This document shows, piece by piece, positions 9,204 to 18,384 of a DNA stretch of 62,789 nucleotides. Position 1 is the first letter of the stretch, and every line of letters starts with the position of its first letter. Source of the DNA: Kriegella aquimaris (GTDB lineage Bacteria > Bacteroidota > Bacteroidia > Flavobacteriales > Flavobacteriaceae); assembly GCF_900103215.1 (NCBI RefSeq), contig NZ_FNGV01000020.1:1-62789 (forward strand). The letters run 5' to 3'. The notes under the pieces were generated by a model, which saw nothing but the letters and a program-made list of their open reading frames with translations, made no database searches and had not been told where the DNA came from. Both the position numbers and the translations under genes were made by a program.

Positions 9204-11048
9204 ATGGCAGAAGAAAAAGACGCCGCCCAGGTAGATGAAACTACCGAAGCAGTACAAGAAGTAATTGAAACGAAAGAGAGCGCTCCCGCTCAGGATCCTC
9301 AAGAGTTTTTAGAAAGTTTTGATTGGGAGAAATACGAACAAGGTATTGAGCGTGTCGATGATTCCAAATTGGAGGAGTTCGAAAAGTTGGTGACCGAAAA
9401 TTTTGTGGATACCGCAGATGAGGAAGTTGTCGAAGGTACGGTAGTATATCTTACCGATCGTGAAGCTATCATTGATATCAACGCGAAATCGGAAGGTGTA
9501 ATTTCCCTTAACGAATTTCGATATAATCCAAATTTAAAGGTTGGTGACAAGGTTGAAGTTTTAATCGACATACGCGAAGATAAAAGTGGTCAATTGGTGC
9601 TTTCCCACAGAAAGGCCAGAACCATTATGGCTTGGGACCGAATTAATGGTGCCCATGACAAAGAAGAAATTGTTAGCGGTTTTGTCAAGTGCAGAACTAA
9701 AGGTGGTATGATCGTCGATGTTTTTGGAATTGAGGCTTTCTTGCCCGGTTCTCAAATCGATGTGAAGCCTATACGTGATTATGACCAATACGTTGGCAAG
9801 ACTATGGAGTTCAAAGTAGTCAAGATAAACCACGAGTTTAAAAACGTTGTAGTATCGCACAAAGCATTGATTGAAGCCGATATTGAAGAACAGAAAAAAG
9901 AGATTATCAGCCAGTTGGAAAAAGGACAGGTTTTAGAAGGTGTTGTGAAAAACATTACTTCTTACGGTGTCTTTATTGACCTTGGTGGTGTTGATGGTCT
10001 TGTCCATATTACTGACCTTTCATGGAGCCGAATCAACCACCCGAACGAGGTTGTTGAGTTGGATCAGAAATTAAACGTTGTAATATTAGACTTCGACGAA
10101 AACAAATCTAGAATTCAGTTGGGTCTTAAGCAATTGGAGAAACATCCATGGGATGCTTTGAGCGACGATATCAAAATCGGCGACAAGGTGAAAGGAAAAG
10201 TGGTTGTAATTGCTGATTACGGTGCATTTATTGAGGTCGTTGAAGGCGTTGAAGGCTTGATTCACGTTTCAGAAATGTCATGGTCAACGCATTTGCGTTC
10301 GGCACAAGACTTTGTGAAAGTCGGTGATGAAGTTGAGGCTGTTGTGCTTACTTTGGATAGGGAAGATCGTAAAATGTCTCTTGGCATCAAGCAATTGACT
10401 CCGGATCCATGGACCGATATTACAACAAAATATCCTGTAGGATCTAAACACAAAGGTATCATTCGAAACTTTACCAATTTTGGCGTTTTTGTTGAATTGG
10501 AAGAGGGTATCGATGGTTTGATTTATATTTCTGATCTATCTTGGACCAAGAAAATAAAACATCCTTCAGAATTTGTTAATGTAGGAGATACCATTGAAGT
10601 GGAAGTATTGGAATTGGATGTTGAAGGTCGCAAATTAAGTTTGGGCCACAAGCAGACTACCGAAAATCCATGGGATAAATACGAGCAAGAATTTGCCGTT
10701 GATACAGTACATAAAGCTGCGTTGACAGAGATTGTTGACAAAGGGGCCGTAATTGAGTTTAACGACGATATTACTGCATTTGTACCACAGCGTCATATGG
10801 AAAAAGAAGACGGTAAAAAATTGGGCAAGGGCGAAGAAGTCGAATTCAAGATCATTGAATTCAACAAAGACTTTAAGCGTGTTGTAGCAAGTCATACCGC
10901 TATCTTTAGGGAAGAAGAGCAACGAAACGTAAAAGCAGCCAAGAAGAGGGCCGCTACTACTAACGAAGAGGCTAAAACGACCCTTGGCGATGCTAATGAG
11001 CAATTACAAGCATTGAAAGATAAAATGGAAGCAGAGAAAAAGAAATAA
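9204..11048 (+). CDS. rpsA: 30S ribosomal protein S1
   Basis: The mRNA-binding protein of the small ribosomal subunit, especially important where Shine-Dalgarno sequences are rare, as in Bacteroidota. The 614-residue product has an acidic N-terminal extension (about 65 residues) and six S1 RNA-binding repeats; repeats 3-5 carry the clear signatures YGVFIDLGGVDGLVH, YGAFIEVVEGVEGLIH and FGVFVELEEGIDGLIY. The C-terminal tail is charged. It is transcribed alone from a strong consensus promoter, has a leader of about 114 bases and ends at a strong terminator, so it is probably highly expressed and may regulate its own translation. Confidence 0.96.
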   Translation: MAEEKDAAQVDETTEAVQEVIETKESAPAQDPQEFLESFDWEKYEQGIERVDDSKLEEFEKLVTENFVDTADEEVVEGTVVYLTDREAIIDINAKSEGVISLNEFRYNPNLKVGDKVEVLIDIREDKSGQLVLSHRKARTIMAWDRINGAHDKEEIVSGFVKCRTKGGMIVDVFGIEAFLPGSQIDVKPIRDYDQYVGKTMEFKVVKINHEFKNVVVSHKALIEADIEEQKKEIISQLEKGQVLEGVVKNITSYGVFIDLGGVDGLVHITDLSWSRINHPNEVVELDQKLNVVILDFDENKSRIQLGLKQLEKHPWDALSDDIKIGDKVKGKVVVIADYGAFIEVVEGVEGLIHVSEMSWSTHLRSAQDFVKVGDEVEAVVLTLDREDRKMSLGIKQLTPDPWTDITTKYPVGSKHKGIIRNFTNFGVFVELEEGIDGLIYISDLSWTKKIKHPSEFVNVGDTIEVEVLELDVEGRKLSLGHKQTTENPWDKYEQEFAVDTVHKAALTEIVDKGAVIEFNDDITAFVPQRHMEKEDGKKLGKGEEVEFKIIEFNKDFKRVVASHTAIFREEEQRNVKAAKKRAATTNEEAKTTLGDANEQLQALKDKMEAEKKK

Positions 11049-11071
11049 TCATTCTTTTTAGCTATAATTTA

Positions 11072-11105
11072 AGAGCCCTGGCGTTTTCGCTAGGGCTCTT
11101 TTTGT
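11072..11105 (+). terminator. Terminator of rpsA
   Basis: A 13-bp stem with one G-T pair (AAGAGCCCTGGCG with CGCTAGGGCTCTT), a TTTT loop and a T-rich tail, 24 bases after the rpsA stop. Confidence 0.85.
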
Positions 11106-11141
11106 TTCATCTTAGCGGTACATTATTTGAAGAGAATTCCC

Positions 11142-11149
11142 TACTTTTG
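11142..11149 (+). promoter_or_regulatory. -7 element TACTTTTG of the pyrR operon
   Basis: It matches TAnnTTTG, with initiation expected near 11156 and the pyrR ATG at 11178. No TTTG lies at the ideal distance. It argues against the upstream in-frame start at 11127, which would precede the transcript. Confidence 0.5.
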
Positions 11150-11177
11150 TACCTCCACAGCGTTGATGATCTACTAC

Positions 11178-11717
11178 ATGAGTCAAAAAGTCTTACTGTC
11201 TTCAAAGGAAATAAACATCATACTTCACCGTTTGGCCTGTCAACTCCTTGAGAACCACTTGGATTTCTCCAATACGGTGCTCATTGGCATACAGCCAAGA
11301 GGTATTTTTTTGGCGGAGCGATTGACAAAAATTTTAAAAGAAGAATATGGTGTCAAACATATTGACCTCGGTTTCTTGGATATTACTTTTTACCGTGACG
11401 ATTTTCGAAGGGGCGATAAAACCTTGGAAGCGAACAAGACTAAAATTGATTTCTTGGTAGAGGATAAGAACGTAGTCTTTGTAGATGATGTTCTGTATAC
11501 TGGGCGAAGTATACGCGCAGCATTGACAGCCATACAATCTTTTGGTAGACCTGCAGAAATAGAATTGCTAACTCTCATAGACCGTCGTTTTAGCCGGCAT
11601 TTACCAATACAGCCGAATTACAGGGGCCGACAGGTCGATGCCATAAATGATGAGAAAGTAAAAGTGATGTGGAAAGAGAATGATGGGGAAGACGTAATAT
11701 ATTTGATAAATACATAA
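11178..11717 (+). CDS. pyrR: PyrR-type uracil phosphoribosyltransferase / pyrimidine regulator
   Basis: A 179-residue type I phosphoribosyltransferase. The PRPP loop VVFVDDVLYTGRS and the RGIFLAERL segment match PyrR. In Bacillus, PyrR binds pyr mRNA and attenuates transcription, and has some uracil phosphoribosyltransferase activity. The ATG at 11178 (MSQKVLLSS) fits family length and the promoter. Three bases separate it from pyrB, so the two are one operon. The predicted leader is only about 20 bases and no PyrR-binding loop or terminator is visible in it, so RNA-based control of this operon by PyrR is not supported by the sequence. Confidence 0.92.
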   Translation: MSQKVLLSSKEINIILHRLACQLLENHLDFSNTVLIGIQPRGIFLAERLTKILKEEYGVKHIDLGFLDITFYRDDFRRGDKTLEANKTKIDFLVEDKNVVFVDDVLYTGRSIRAALTAIQSFGRPAEIELLTLIDRRFSRHLPIQPNYRGRQVDAINDEKVKVMWKENDGEDVIYLINT

Positions 11718-11720
11718 GAA

Positions 11721-12647
11721 ATGAGCGAACTGAGTGTAAAACACTTGTTGGGAATTAAATATCTGAACAAAAAAGATATTCAACTCATTTTTGAAACTGC
11801 CGACCATTTTAAAGAAGTTATCAATCGGTCTATAAAAAAGGTTCCTTCTTTACGCGATATTACCATTGCCAATATCTTTTTTGAAAACAGTACCCGAACG
11901 AAATTATCATTTGAATTGGCCGAAAAGAGGTTATCTGCCGATGTCATAAATTTTTCTGCGGGTCAATCTTCCGTAAAAAAAGGGGAGACGCTTATAGACA
12001 CTGTGAACAATATACTTTCGATGAAGGTTGATATGGTGGTCATGCGCCACCCTAACCCAGGGGCAGGTATATTTTTGTCAAAACATGTGAAAGCAGCCAT
12101 TGTAAATGCCGGTGATGGTGCCCATGAGCATCCAACCCAAGCATTGCTTGATTCTTATTCCATTCGTGAAAGGTTAGGCGATGTAGGAGGTAAGAATGTA
12201 GTTATTGTTGGTGATATCTTACACTCAAGGGTGGCCTTGTCCAATATTTTTGCACTAAAACTTCAGGGTGCCAATGTCAAAGTATGCGGACCTAAGACGT
12301 TATTACCGAAATATATAGAATCTTTAGGGGTAGGGGTCGAGACAGATTTGAGAAAAGCTTTAAATTGGTGCGATGTTGCCAATATGTTGCGCATACAGAA
12401 TGAACGTTTAGATATCAGCTATTTTCCTACTACGCGTGAATACACCCAACAGTTCGGTGTGAATAAAGCGATGCTCGATGGATTGGACAAGGAAATTGTA
12501 ATTATGCATCCCGGGCCTATCAATAGGGGGGTTGAGATAACCAGCGATGTAGCCGACTCAAAACAATCAATCATATTAAATCAAGTAGAAAATGGCGTTG
12601 CCATTCGAATGGCTGTGATTTATTTATTAGCTTCAAAGATAAAATAA
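11721..12647 (+). CDS. pyrB: Aspartate carbamoyltransferase catalytic subunit
   Basis: Makes carbamoyl-aspartate from carbamoyl phosphate and aspartate, the committed step of pyrimidine synthesis. The 308-residue product has the carbamoyl-phosphate loop FENSTRTKLSFE near 55, the GDGAHEHPTQALLD segment near 133 and HPGPINRGVE near the C terminus, all diagnostic. No regulatory pyrI gene follows, so a trimer of catalytic chains is likely. It is three bases downstream of pyrR and six upstream of a small conserved gene. Confidence 0.96.
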   Translation: MSELSVKHLLGIKYLNKKDIQLIFETADHFKEVINRSIKKVPSLRDITIANIFFENSTRTKLSFELAEKRLSADVINFSAGQSSVKKGETLIDTVNNILSMKVDMVVMRHPNPGAGIFLSKHVKAAIVNAGDGAHEHPTQALLDSYSIRERLGDVGGKNVVIVGDILHSRVALSNIFALKLQGANVKVCGPKTLLPKYIESLGVGVETDLRKALNWCDVANMLRIQNERLDISYFPTTREYTQQFGVNKAMLDGLDKEIVIMHPGPINRGVEITSDVADSKQSIILNQVENGVAIRMAVIYLLASKIK

Positions 12648-12653
12648 GAAGAT

Positions 12654-12986
12654 ATGATTTTCGATAAAGACGGAACCACCACTTTGGTTTTTCAAGAAAA
12701 CATTTCATTACCGAAATTTCTGGAAAATTTACAGGACTCCTATTCAAAGATTAAAAATGACAATATTATTGTAAATCTTTTTTCCTTTACAAAACTTACG
12801 GCAGGCGACGTATTGGAATTTTTAGATTTTTCCAATACCCATAGAAAGGCGAAGAAATCATTTGTTTTGGTTACGGATCGAGTTTCATTCGATGAAGTGC
12901 CCGATGAAATCTGCGTAGTGCCTACAATTCAAGAAGCTAGAGATCTTATTGAGATGGAAGAGATAGAAAGAGATCTCGACCTATGA
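12654..12986 (+). CDS. Small conserved protein, possibly STAS-like
   Basis: A 110-residue soluble protein with no signal peptide or catalytic motif. Alternating strands and helices (LVFQENISLPKFL, NIIVNLFS, KSFVLVTD, ICVVPTIQEARDLIEME) suggest a STAS-like alpha/beta fold. The last 20 residues are strongly acidic. It starts six bases after pyrB and overlaps the next gene by four bases, so it is translationally coupled to it. It lies two genes upstream of ribonuclease Z and homologs may carry that name by association, but it has no metallo-hydrolase motif. Function unknown. Confidence 0.75.
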   Translation: MIFDKDGTTTLVFQENISLPKFLENLQDSYSKIKNDNIIVNLFSFTKLTAGDVLEFLDFSNTHRKAKKSFVLVTDRVSFDEVPDEICVVPTIQEARDLIEMEEIERDLDL

Positions 12987-13456
12987 AGAACTACCATTTG
13001 GCCCAAGTGAACATAGCACGATTATTAGCTCCGATTGATAGTCCTGTTTTGCTGGATTTTGTCAATAACTTAGATAGAATTAATGAGCTTGCGGAACAAA
13101 GCCAGGGATTTATTTGGCGATTAAAGGGTGACGACAATAATGCTACTGCCTTGCGGATTTTTGAAGATGATTTCCTTATTGTCAATATGTCGGTCTGGGA
13201 ATCCAAGGATGCATTATTTGGGTTTACATATAGTTCCGATCATGTTGAAATCTTAAAACGAAAGAAGGAATGGTTTCATAAAATGTCGGATATGCATATG
13301 GCACTCTGGTATGTCGAAGCGGGGCATGAACCTTCTGCTGATGAGGCCAAAGAGCGTTTAAAATACCTCAATGAAGTGGGTGAGAGCCCATATGCCTTTA
13401 CATTTAAAAGTAAATACTCCATTGCTGATGCACATGATTATGAAGCGCGAAACTAA
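12983..13456 (+). CDS. DUF3291 family protein
   Basis: A 157-residue protein resembling DUF3291, a dimeric alpha/beta-barrel-like family of unknown function related in fold to antibiotic-monooxygenase-like proteins. Recognisable segments are the N-terminal LAQVNIARL, GFIWRL, MSVWES and the WYVEAG region with nearby His residues. It overlaps the preceding small gene by four bases and is 12 bases before rnz. No catalytic role can be assigned. Confidence 0.75.
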   Translation: MKNYHLAQVNIARLLAPIDSPVLLDFVNNLDRINELAEQSQGFIWRLKGDDNNATALRIFEDDFLIVNMSVWESKDALFGFTYSSDHVEILKRKKEWFHKMSDMHMALWYVEAGHEPSADEAKERLKYLNEVGESPYAFTFKSKYSIADAHDYEARN

Positions 13457-13468
13457 GAATTTAAAATA

Positions 13469-14374
13469 ATGAAAATCAGTATCTTAGGGTGTTATGCGGC
13501 AACTCCACGTACATTGACCAATCCCACTTCTCAAGTACTTGAAATAAAGGACCATCTTTTTTTAATTGATTGCGGAGAAGGTACCCAAGTGCAACTCCGT
13601 AAGAATAAAATTAAATTTTCACGAATTAACCATATTTTTATTTCGCACCTACATGGGGATCATTTTTTTGGTTTACCGGGGCTAGTTTCGACATTTCGTT
13701 TGCTGGGAAGGGATAAAGAAATGCATATCTACGGACCAAAAGGAATTAAGGAAGCTATCACGCTTTTGCTGAAACTTGGTGATTCATGGACCAATTATCC
13801 GCTTGTTTTTCACGAGCTTACAGCAATGGTTCCTGAACTTATTTACGAAGACGATAAGGTGACGGTAGAGACCATTCCTTTGAACCATAGGGTATATACC
13901 AACGGATTTCTTTTTAAAGAGAAAGTGGCCGAGCGCAAATTGAACATTGAGGCTGTCGCTAAATACAAAATTGATAAAGCATATTTTCAGAATATAAAAA
14001 ATGGAAAAGATATTGTGCTCGACGATGGTTTAATAATACCAAATGTAGAATTGACCTTTGATCCTGTAAAACCGAAGAGCTATGCCTTTTGTAGTGATAC
14101 AAGCTATAAACCTGACATCGTTCCGCAAATAAAGAATGTTGATGTGCTATACCATGAATCTACATTTCTAAATTCTGAAATGCATTTGGTTGCAAAGACA
14201 AAGCATTCGACGGCCAAGGAGGCTGCTTTGATTGCAAAGACTGCCAACGTGGGTACTTTGATTCTGGGTCATTACTCTACTCGATATAAATCCATCGAGC
14301 TCTTTAAAGATGAGGCTATGAAAGTATATGCAAATGTGGAGTTGGCAGATGATGGTAAAGTTTTTGAGTTATAA
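13469..14374 (+). CDS. rnz: Ribonuclease Z
   Basis: A zinc-dependent endonuclease that trims the 3' end of pre-tRNAs. The 301-residue beta-lactamase-fold protein has the metal site HLHGDHFFG near 63, an N-terminal GCYAATPR segment and DCGEGTQ, and later CSDTSY and HSTAKEAA, as in ElaC/RNase Z. The two tRNAs at the end of the window do not encode CCA in the genome, which is consistent with RNase Z processing before CCA addition. It is the last gene of the pyrR operon-like group. Confidence 0.94.
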   Translation: MKISILGCYAATPRTLTNPTSQVLEIKDHLFLIDCGEGTQVQLRKNKIKFSRINHIFISHLHGDHFFGLPGLVSTFRLLGRDKEMHIYGPKGIKEAITLLLKLGDSWTNYPLVFHELTAMVPELIYEDDKVTVETIPLNHRVYTNGFLFKEKVAERKLNIEAVAKYKIDKAYFQNIKNGKDIVLDDGLIIPNVELTFDPVKPKSYAFCSDTSYKPDIVPQIKNVDVLYHESTFLNSEMHLVAKTKHSTAKEAALIAKTANVGTLILGHYSTRYKSIELFKDEAMKVYANVELADDGKVFEL

Positions 14375-14428
14375 TCCGGTAATCGAAGCAACTTCCTCGC
14401 ATTTCTACATCTTATTGTAAAATGAAAT

Positions 14429-14926
14429 ATGGAGGCGAAAATTTTTTTTGTAGTTCTGACTTGTATTGTCTTGCTATATTCCTGTGAAAAAATTATCGAT
14501 GTCGATTATCAAGAAGAAGACCTAACAGGGGAGTGGCGGCATACCGATATCATTCCCAGCGGGCCTTATGAAATTGGTTATAAATATTTCGATGTGGTCA
14601 GTACAATAAGCTTTGAGACCGATGCCAAATACGCTTTAGAAATTGACTATTATGGTTTTAAGGATGAAAATCCAAATGAAATTATAGGTTCTTCGAAGAC
14701 ATTGGGTAATTATCAGGTTCGAGCAGACAGCGTGTTTATAAAAAGTCTACAGAATACGTCTTGGGAAAAAGAATTTAATCCGGAACCGTATACGGTGCTT
14801 TACGAAGATGCTAAAAGTTCTGGAAGCAGATTTGAAATAAATGATAATATACTCACCTTATACTATATTTCCTATCCTGCAGATGCTCCTGTACAAACAC
14901 AAATGAGTTACGAGCGGGTAGATTGA
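14429..14926 (+). CDS. Putative lipoprotein, lipocalin-like
   Basis: A 165-residue protein with a lipoprotein signal peptide (hydrophobic FFVVLTCIVLLYSC, lipid-modified Cys at about 19). The mature part has GEWRHTDI near its start and a succession of beta strands, similar to small lipocalin-like lipoproteins common in Bacteroidota. It is followed by a terminator. Ligand and role unknown. Confidence 0.75.
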   Translation: MEAKIFFVVLTCIVLLYSCEKIIDVDYQEEDLTGEWRHTDIIPSGPYEIGYKYFDVVSTISFETDAKYALEIDYYGFKDENPNEIIGSSKTLGNYQVRADSVFIKSLQNTSWEKEFNPEPYTVLYEDAKSSGSRFEINDNILTLYYISYPADAPVQTQMSYERVD

Positions 14927-14959
14927 TTTTTGTTTCTATTCCTTTTTTTATTGATTAAT

Positions 14960-15005
14960 ATAAGACCCCAAACGTTTTTAAAACCTTTGGGGTCTTATAA
15001 TTTTT
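14960..15005 (+). terminator. Terminator after the lipoprotein gene
   Basis: A perfect 13-bp stem (14960-14972 with 14986-14998) and TTTTT at 15001-15005. Confidence 0.85.
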
Positions 15006-15043
15006 GCAGAACTTTACACTCCGATTATGGGTAAATAAAAGAC

Positions 15044-15691
15044 ATGCAAAAAGATTTAGGTGATTACAGAAAATCGTATGAGAAGAGTGCCTTGATGGAA
15101 GATGCTATTTCCGACAACCCTATGGAAGTCTTTCAAAAATGGTTTTATGAAACGGAAGCATCTGAAGTGGTAGAAGAGCCCAATGCGATGACCGTTTCGA
15201 CCATTGGGCTCGATGGCTTTCCGAAAAGTAGGGTAGTACTATTAAAAAAGTTTACCTATGAAGGATTCATTTTCTATACCAACTACAAGAGCGAGAAGGG
15301 AAAAGCGATTGCCAACAACCCTAACGTCTGTATTTCTTTTTTTTGGCCAAATATGGAGCGGCAGGTCATCGTTAAGGGAAAGGCCGAAAAGATAGCTGAA
15401 AATTTGTCCGACGGTTATTTTGAATCTCGGCCGGATGGAAGCAAATTGGGCGCAATCGTTTCTGAGCAGAGTATGGTGATCGACTCACGGGAGTCTTTGG
15501 AGGAGAACTTGAAAGAGCTTGAAAAGAAATACGAAGGCAAAGAAATCGAAAGGCCCGATTATTGGGGCGGTTATATCGTAAAACCTGTGTCTATTGAGTT
15601 TTGGCAAGGTAGGCCGAATCGGCTGCACGACCGCATACGTTTTACTTTACAAGAAGACTTCGATTGGAAGATGGAGCGGTTGGCTCCTTGA
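15044..15691 (+). CDS. pdxH: Pyridoxamine/pyridoxine 5'-phosphate oxidase
   Basis: An FMN enzyme that makes pyridoxal 5'-phosphate from pyridoxine or pyridoxamine phosphate. The 215-residue length and the signatures SRVVLLKKF, FYTNYKSEKG, ERQVIVKG and the C-terminal WQGRPNRLHDRIRF are typical of PdxH. It stands alone between a terminator and the polyphosphate genes. Several PLP enzymes in the window (threonine synthase, for example) depend on its product. Confidence 0.96.
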   Translation: MQKDLGDYRKSYEKSALMEDAISDNPMEVFQKWFYETEASEVVEEPNAMTVSTIGLDGFPKSRVVLLKKFTYEGFIFYTNYKSEKGKAIANNPNVCISFFWPNMERQVIVKGKAEKIAENLSDGYFESRPDGSKLGAIVSEQSMVIDSRESLEENLKELEKKYEGKEIERPDYWGGYIVKPVSIEFWQGRPNRLHDRIRFTLQEDFDWKMERLAP

Positions 15692-15816
15692 AAGCAAGAG
15701 GTTACACCTTTAAATATATTTCTGAATGTTTATATCTCGTTTTTTGTTTTTGGGCCAAAAGAACCCGAAATTCATAGCTATTGGAAACTGATTGTTTAAC
15801 ATTAAATTTTGGTTAA

Positions 15817-16305
15817 ATGAAAACACTGATTTTGGTTCGACATGGTAAATCTTCATGGGAGTATTCTGTCAATGACATAGATCGACCTTTGCAGGAAAGA
15901 GGTATAAATGATGCGCTTTTGGTTAGTTCATCCTTTAAATCCCAAAATTTAAAAATTGATGCAGTTTATTCGAGTCCGGCAAATAGGGCATTGCACACGA
16001 GTATGATATTTTTAAGGGAATTGAACTTTAATTTAGATAGTTTTCAAGCTACCAAATGGTTATACGATTTTTCAGGTGATTATGTATTGCAGTTCATCAA
16101 AGAACTGGATAATGACCTTGATACCGTAATGATTTTCGGACATAATCATGCCTTTACCCATATTGCCAATTCTTTAGGAAATACCTATATTGACAACGTT
16201 CCTACTACCGGATTGGTAGAGTTGGAATTCACCACGGACGATTGGACCATGGTCACCAAAGGAATTACAAAACAAACTATTTTTCCAAAACATTTAAGAG
16301 GATGA
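15817..16305 (+). CDS. SixA-like histidine phosphatase
   Basis: A 162-residue phosphatase of the histidine (phosphoglycerate mutase) family. The catalytic LVRHGKSSW motif lies at the N terminus and the second His is in FGHNHAF near 110. SixA of E. coli dephosphorylates phospho-His on signalling proteins. The substrate here is unknown. Its stop codon overlaps the ppk1 start (ATGA), so it is translationally coupled to polyphosphate kinase, suggesting a linked role in phosphate metabolism. Confidence 0.88.
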   Translation: MKTLILVRHGKSSWEYSVNDIDRPLQERGINDALLVSSSFKSQNLKIDAVYSSPANRALHTSMIFLRELNFNLDSFQATKWLYDFSGDYVLQFIKELDNDLDTVMIFGHNHAFTHIANSLGNTYIDNVPTTGLVELEFTTDDWTMVTKGITKQTIFPKHLRG

Positions 16306-18383
16306 TAAAAACCAAAAATCAATATGTAAATCGAGAAATTAGTTGGTTGTGGTTCAATGAAAGAGTATTACAAGAAAGTGCAGATAAGAATGTTCCCCTA
16401 ATAGAGCGCCTCCGGTTTTTGGGTATATTTTCTAATAATTTAGATGAATTTTTTAAAGTACGCTATGCCACTGTAAAACGTATTGTTGAAGCTGGTAAAA
16501 CGGGGAAAAGCGTTTTGGGGGGCGAGAAGGCCAAAGATATTCTTGCTGAAATCACTCAAATTGTTATCAAGCAGCAAAGTGAGAGTGTACGGGTCTTAAG
16601 AACGATAGAAAAAGAACTGGAGGCTCAGAATATTTTTATCATCGACGAGACCGAAATAGCTCCTTCACAAGAAGAATTTCTAAAAAAGTATTTTTTGGAA
16701 AATGTGAGTCCGGTTTTGATGACAATCATACTGAACGATTTGACCGAGTTTCCTGTTTTAAAGGATACGGCAGCATATTTGGCAGTGAAAATGGTGATGA
16801 CAAATGGTGATATTGAAAATGGCAAAGGCACTAATAATATTCGCTATGCATTAATCGAAATTCCCAAGGGCATTGGTCGTTTTATCGAGCTTCCCAAGGA
16901 GGGGGACAAAAACTATATCATTATTTTAGATGATTTGATCCGTTATTGCCTGAGAAACATATTTAATATGTTTTCTTATGAATCGATATCCGCGCATATG
17001 ATAAAGATAACGCGTGATGCCGAGCTCGATATGGACAATGATTTGAGCAAGAGCTTCATTGAAAAAATTTCTTCAAGTGTCGAACATCGCAAGATAAGCG
17101 ACCCGGTTCGATTTGTATATGATAAGAATATTGCAAAAGATACGCTTCGCTTTCTAAAAGATAAAATGGATATAGAGGATACCGACAGTGTAATTCCCGG
17201 CGGCAGGTATCACAACAGAAGGGATTATATGGGCTTTCCTAGTTTAGGAAGGCAAGATTTGCTGTATGATAGGATTAAACCGCTGTCGATAGTTGGCTTG
17301 AGTATGGAGGGGAGTCTTTTTGAGCGAATTGCTAAAAAAGACTATTTACAATATACCCCGTACCAAACATTTTCGTACGTCATAAGATTCTTAAGGGAAG
17401 CGGCTCTTGATCCCAAGGTAAGGAGCATAAAGATAACCGTATATCGTTTGGCCAATGATTCCCAGGTTGCTGCATGTCTTGTTAATGCCGTTAAAAACGG
17501 AAAACATGTAACCGTACAAATCGAACTGCAGGCACGTTTTGACGAGCAGGCTAATATTGAGTACGCCGAACAATTGCAGGCAGAGGGTGTTAAACTGATT
17601 TTCGGCGTTCCCGGGTTGAAAGTACATAGCAAAATATGTGTAATCGAACGGGAAGAGCATGACCAAATAAAGCGGTATGGTTTTGTAAGCACAGGTAATT
17701 TTAACGAGTCTACTGCACGTATTTATACCGATTATACGCTATTTACGGCCCATGATGAGATACTAAAAGAATTGAACAAGGTTTTTGATTTCTTCGAAAC
17801 TACCTATAAAATTAATAAATATAAGCACTTAATTGTTTCTCCTCATTATACTAAAAGTGTTTTTAAAAATCTTATTGATCGAGAAATCGAAAATGCCAAA
17901 AGGGGCAAGGAAGCCTATATAAAAATAAAGATGAACAGCTTTACTTCCTATAAGATGGTTGATAAATTATATGAAGCAAGCAATGCGGGCGTAAAGATTC
18001 AACTGATTATTAGAGGAATTTGTTGTTTGGTTCCCGGGGTAGAGGGAATGAGTGAGAATATTGAGGCTATTAGCGTAGTGGATAAGTTCTTGGAGCACCC
18101 ACGCGTCTTTATTTTTGCAAATGAAGGAAATCCGAAAATATATATTTCTTCGGCTGATTGGATGACAAGAAACCTGGATTATCGTGTAGAGGTGGGCTGC
18201 CCTATTTATGATAAGGATATAAAACAAGAACTCATAGACACTTTTGAAATTTCATGGAATGATAATGTGAAGGCAAGGGTTTTTTCTGAAAAACAGGACA
18301 ATGCCTATAGAAAAAATAACAAGGAAAAGGTTCGTTCACAATTTGCCACCTACGATTATTATTTAAAGAAACAAAAAGCATAA
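16302..18383 (+). CDS. ppk1: Polyphosphate kinase 1
   Basis: Reversibly polymerises the terminal phosphate of ATP into inorganic polyphosphate. The start at 16302 (MIKTKNQYVNREISWLWFN) overlaps the previous stop by four bases and gives the usual 693 residues; the longer in-frame extension to 16242 lies inside the upstream gene. The four-domain protein has the phospholipase-D-like catalytic half with the autophosphorylated His in GLKVHSKICV (about 442) and the SADWMTRNLDYRVEV segment near the C terminus. ppx follows after one base. The two enzymes synthesise and degrade the same polymer. Confidence 0.97.
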   Translation: MIKTKNQYVNREISWLWFNERVLQESADKNVPLIERLRFLGIFSNNLDEFFKVRYATVKRIVEAGKTGKSVLGGEKAKDILAEITQIVIKQQSESVRVLRTIEKELEAQNIFIIDETEIAPSQEEFLKKYFLENVSPVLMTIILNDLTEFPVLKDTAAYLAVKMVMTNGDIENGKGTNNIRYALIEIPKGIGRFIELPKEGDKNYIIILDDLIRYCLRNIFNMFSYESISAHMIKITRDAELDMDNDLSKSFIEKISSSVEHRKISDPVRFVYDKNIAKDTLRFLKDKMDIEDTDSVIPGGRYHNRRDYMGFPSLGRQDLLYDRIKPLSIVGLSMEGSLFERIAKKDYLQYTPYQTFSYVIRFLREAALDPKVRSIKITVYRLANDSQVAACLVNAVKNGKHVTVQIELQARFDEQANIEYAEQLQAEGVKLIFGVPGLKVHSKICVIEREEHDQIKRYGFVSTGNFNESTARIYTDYTLFTAHDEILKELNKVFDFFETTYKINKYKHLIVSPHYTKSVFKNLIDREIENAKRGKEAYIKIKMNSFTSYKMVDKLYEASNAGVKIQLIIRGICCLVPGVEGMSENIEAISVVDKFLEHPRVFIFANEGNPKIYISSADWMTRNLDYRVEVGCPIYDKDIKQELIDTFEISWNDNVKARVFSEKQDNAYRKNNKEKVRSQFATYDYYLKKQKA

Positions 18384-18384
18384 C

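Noticed and set aside
11150-11177. PyrR-binding attenuator before pyrR
   Set aside because: The predicted leader is only about 20 bases, too short for anti-antiterminator and terminator stems.
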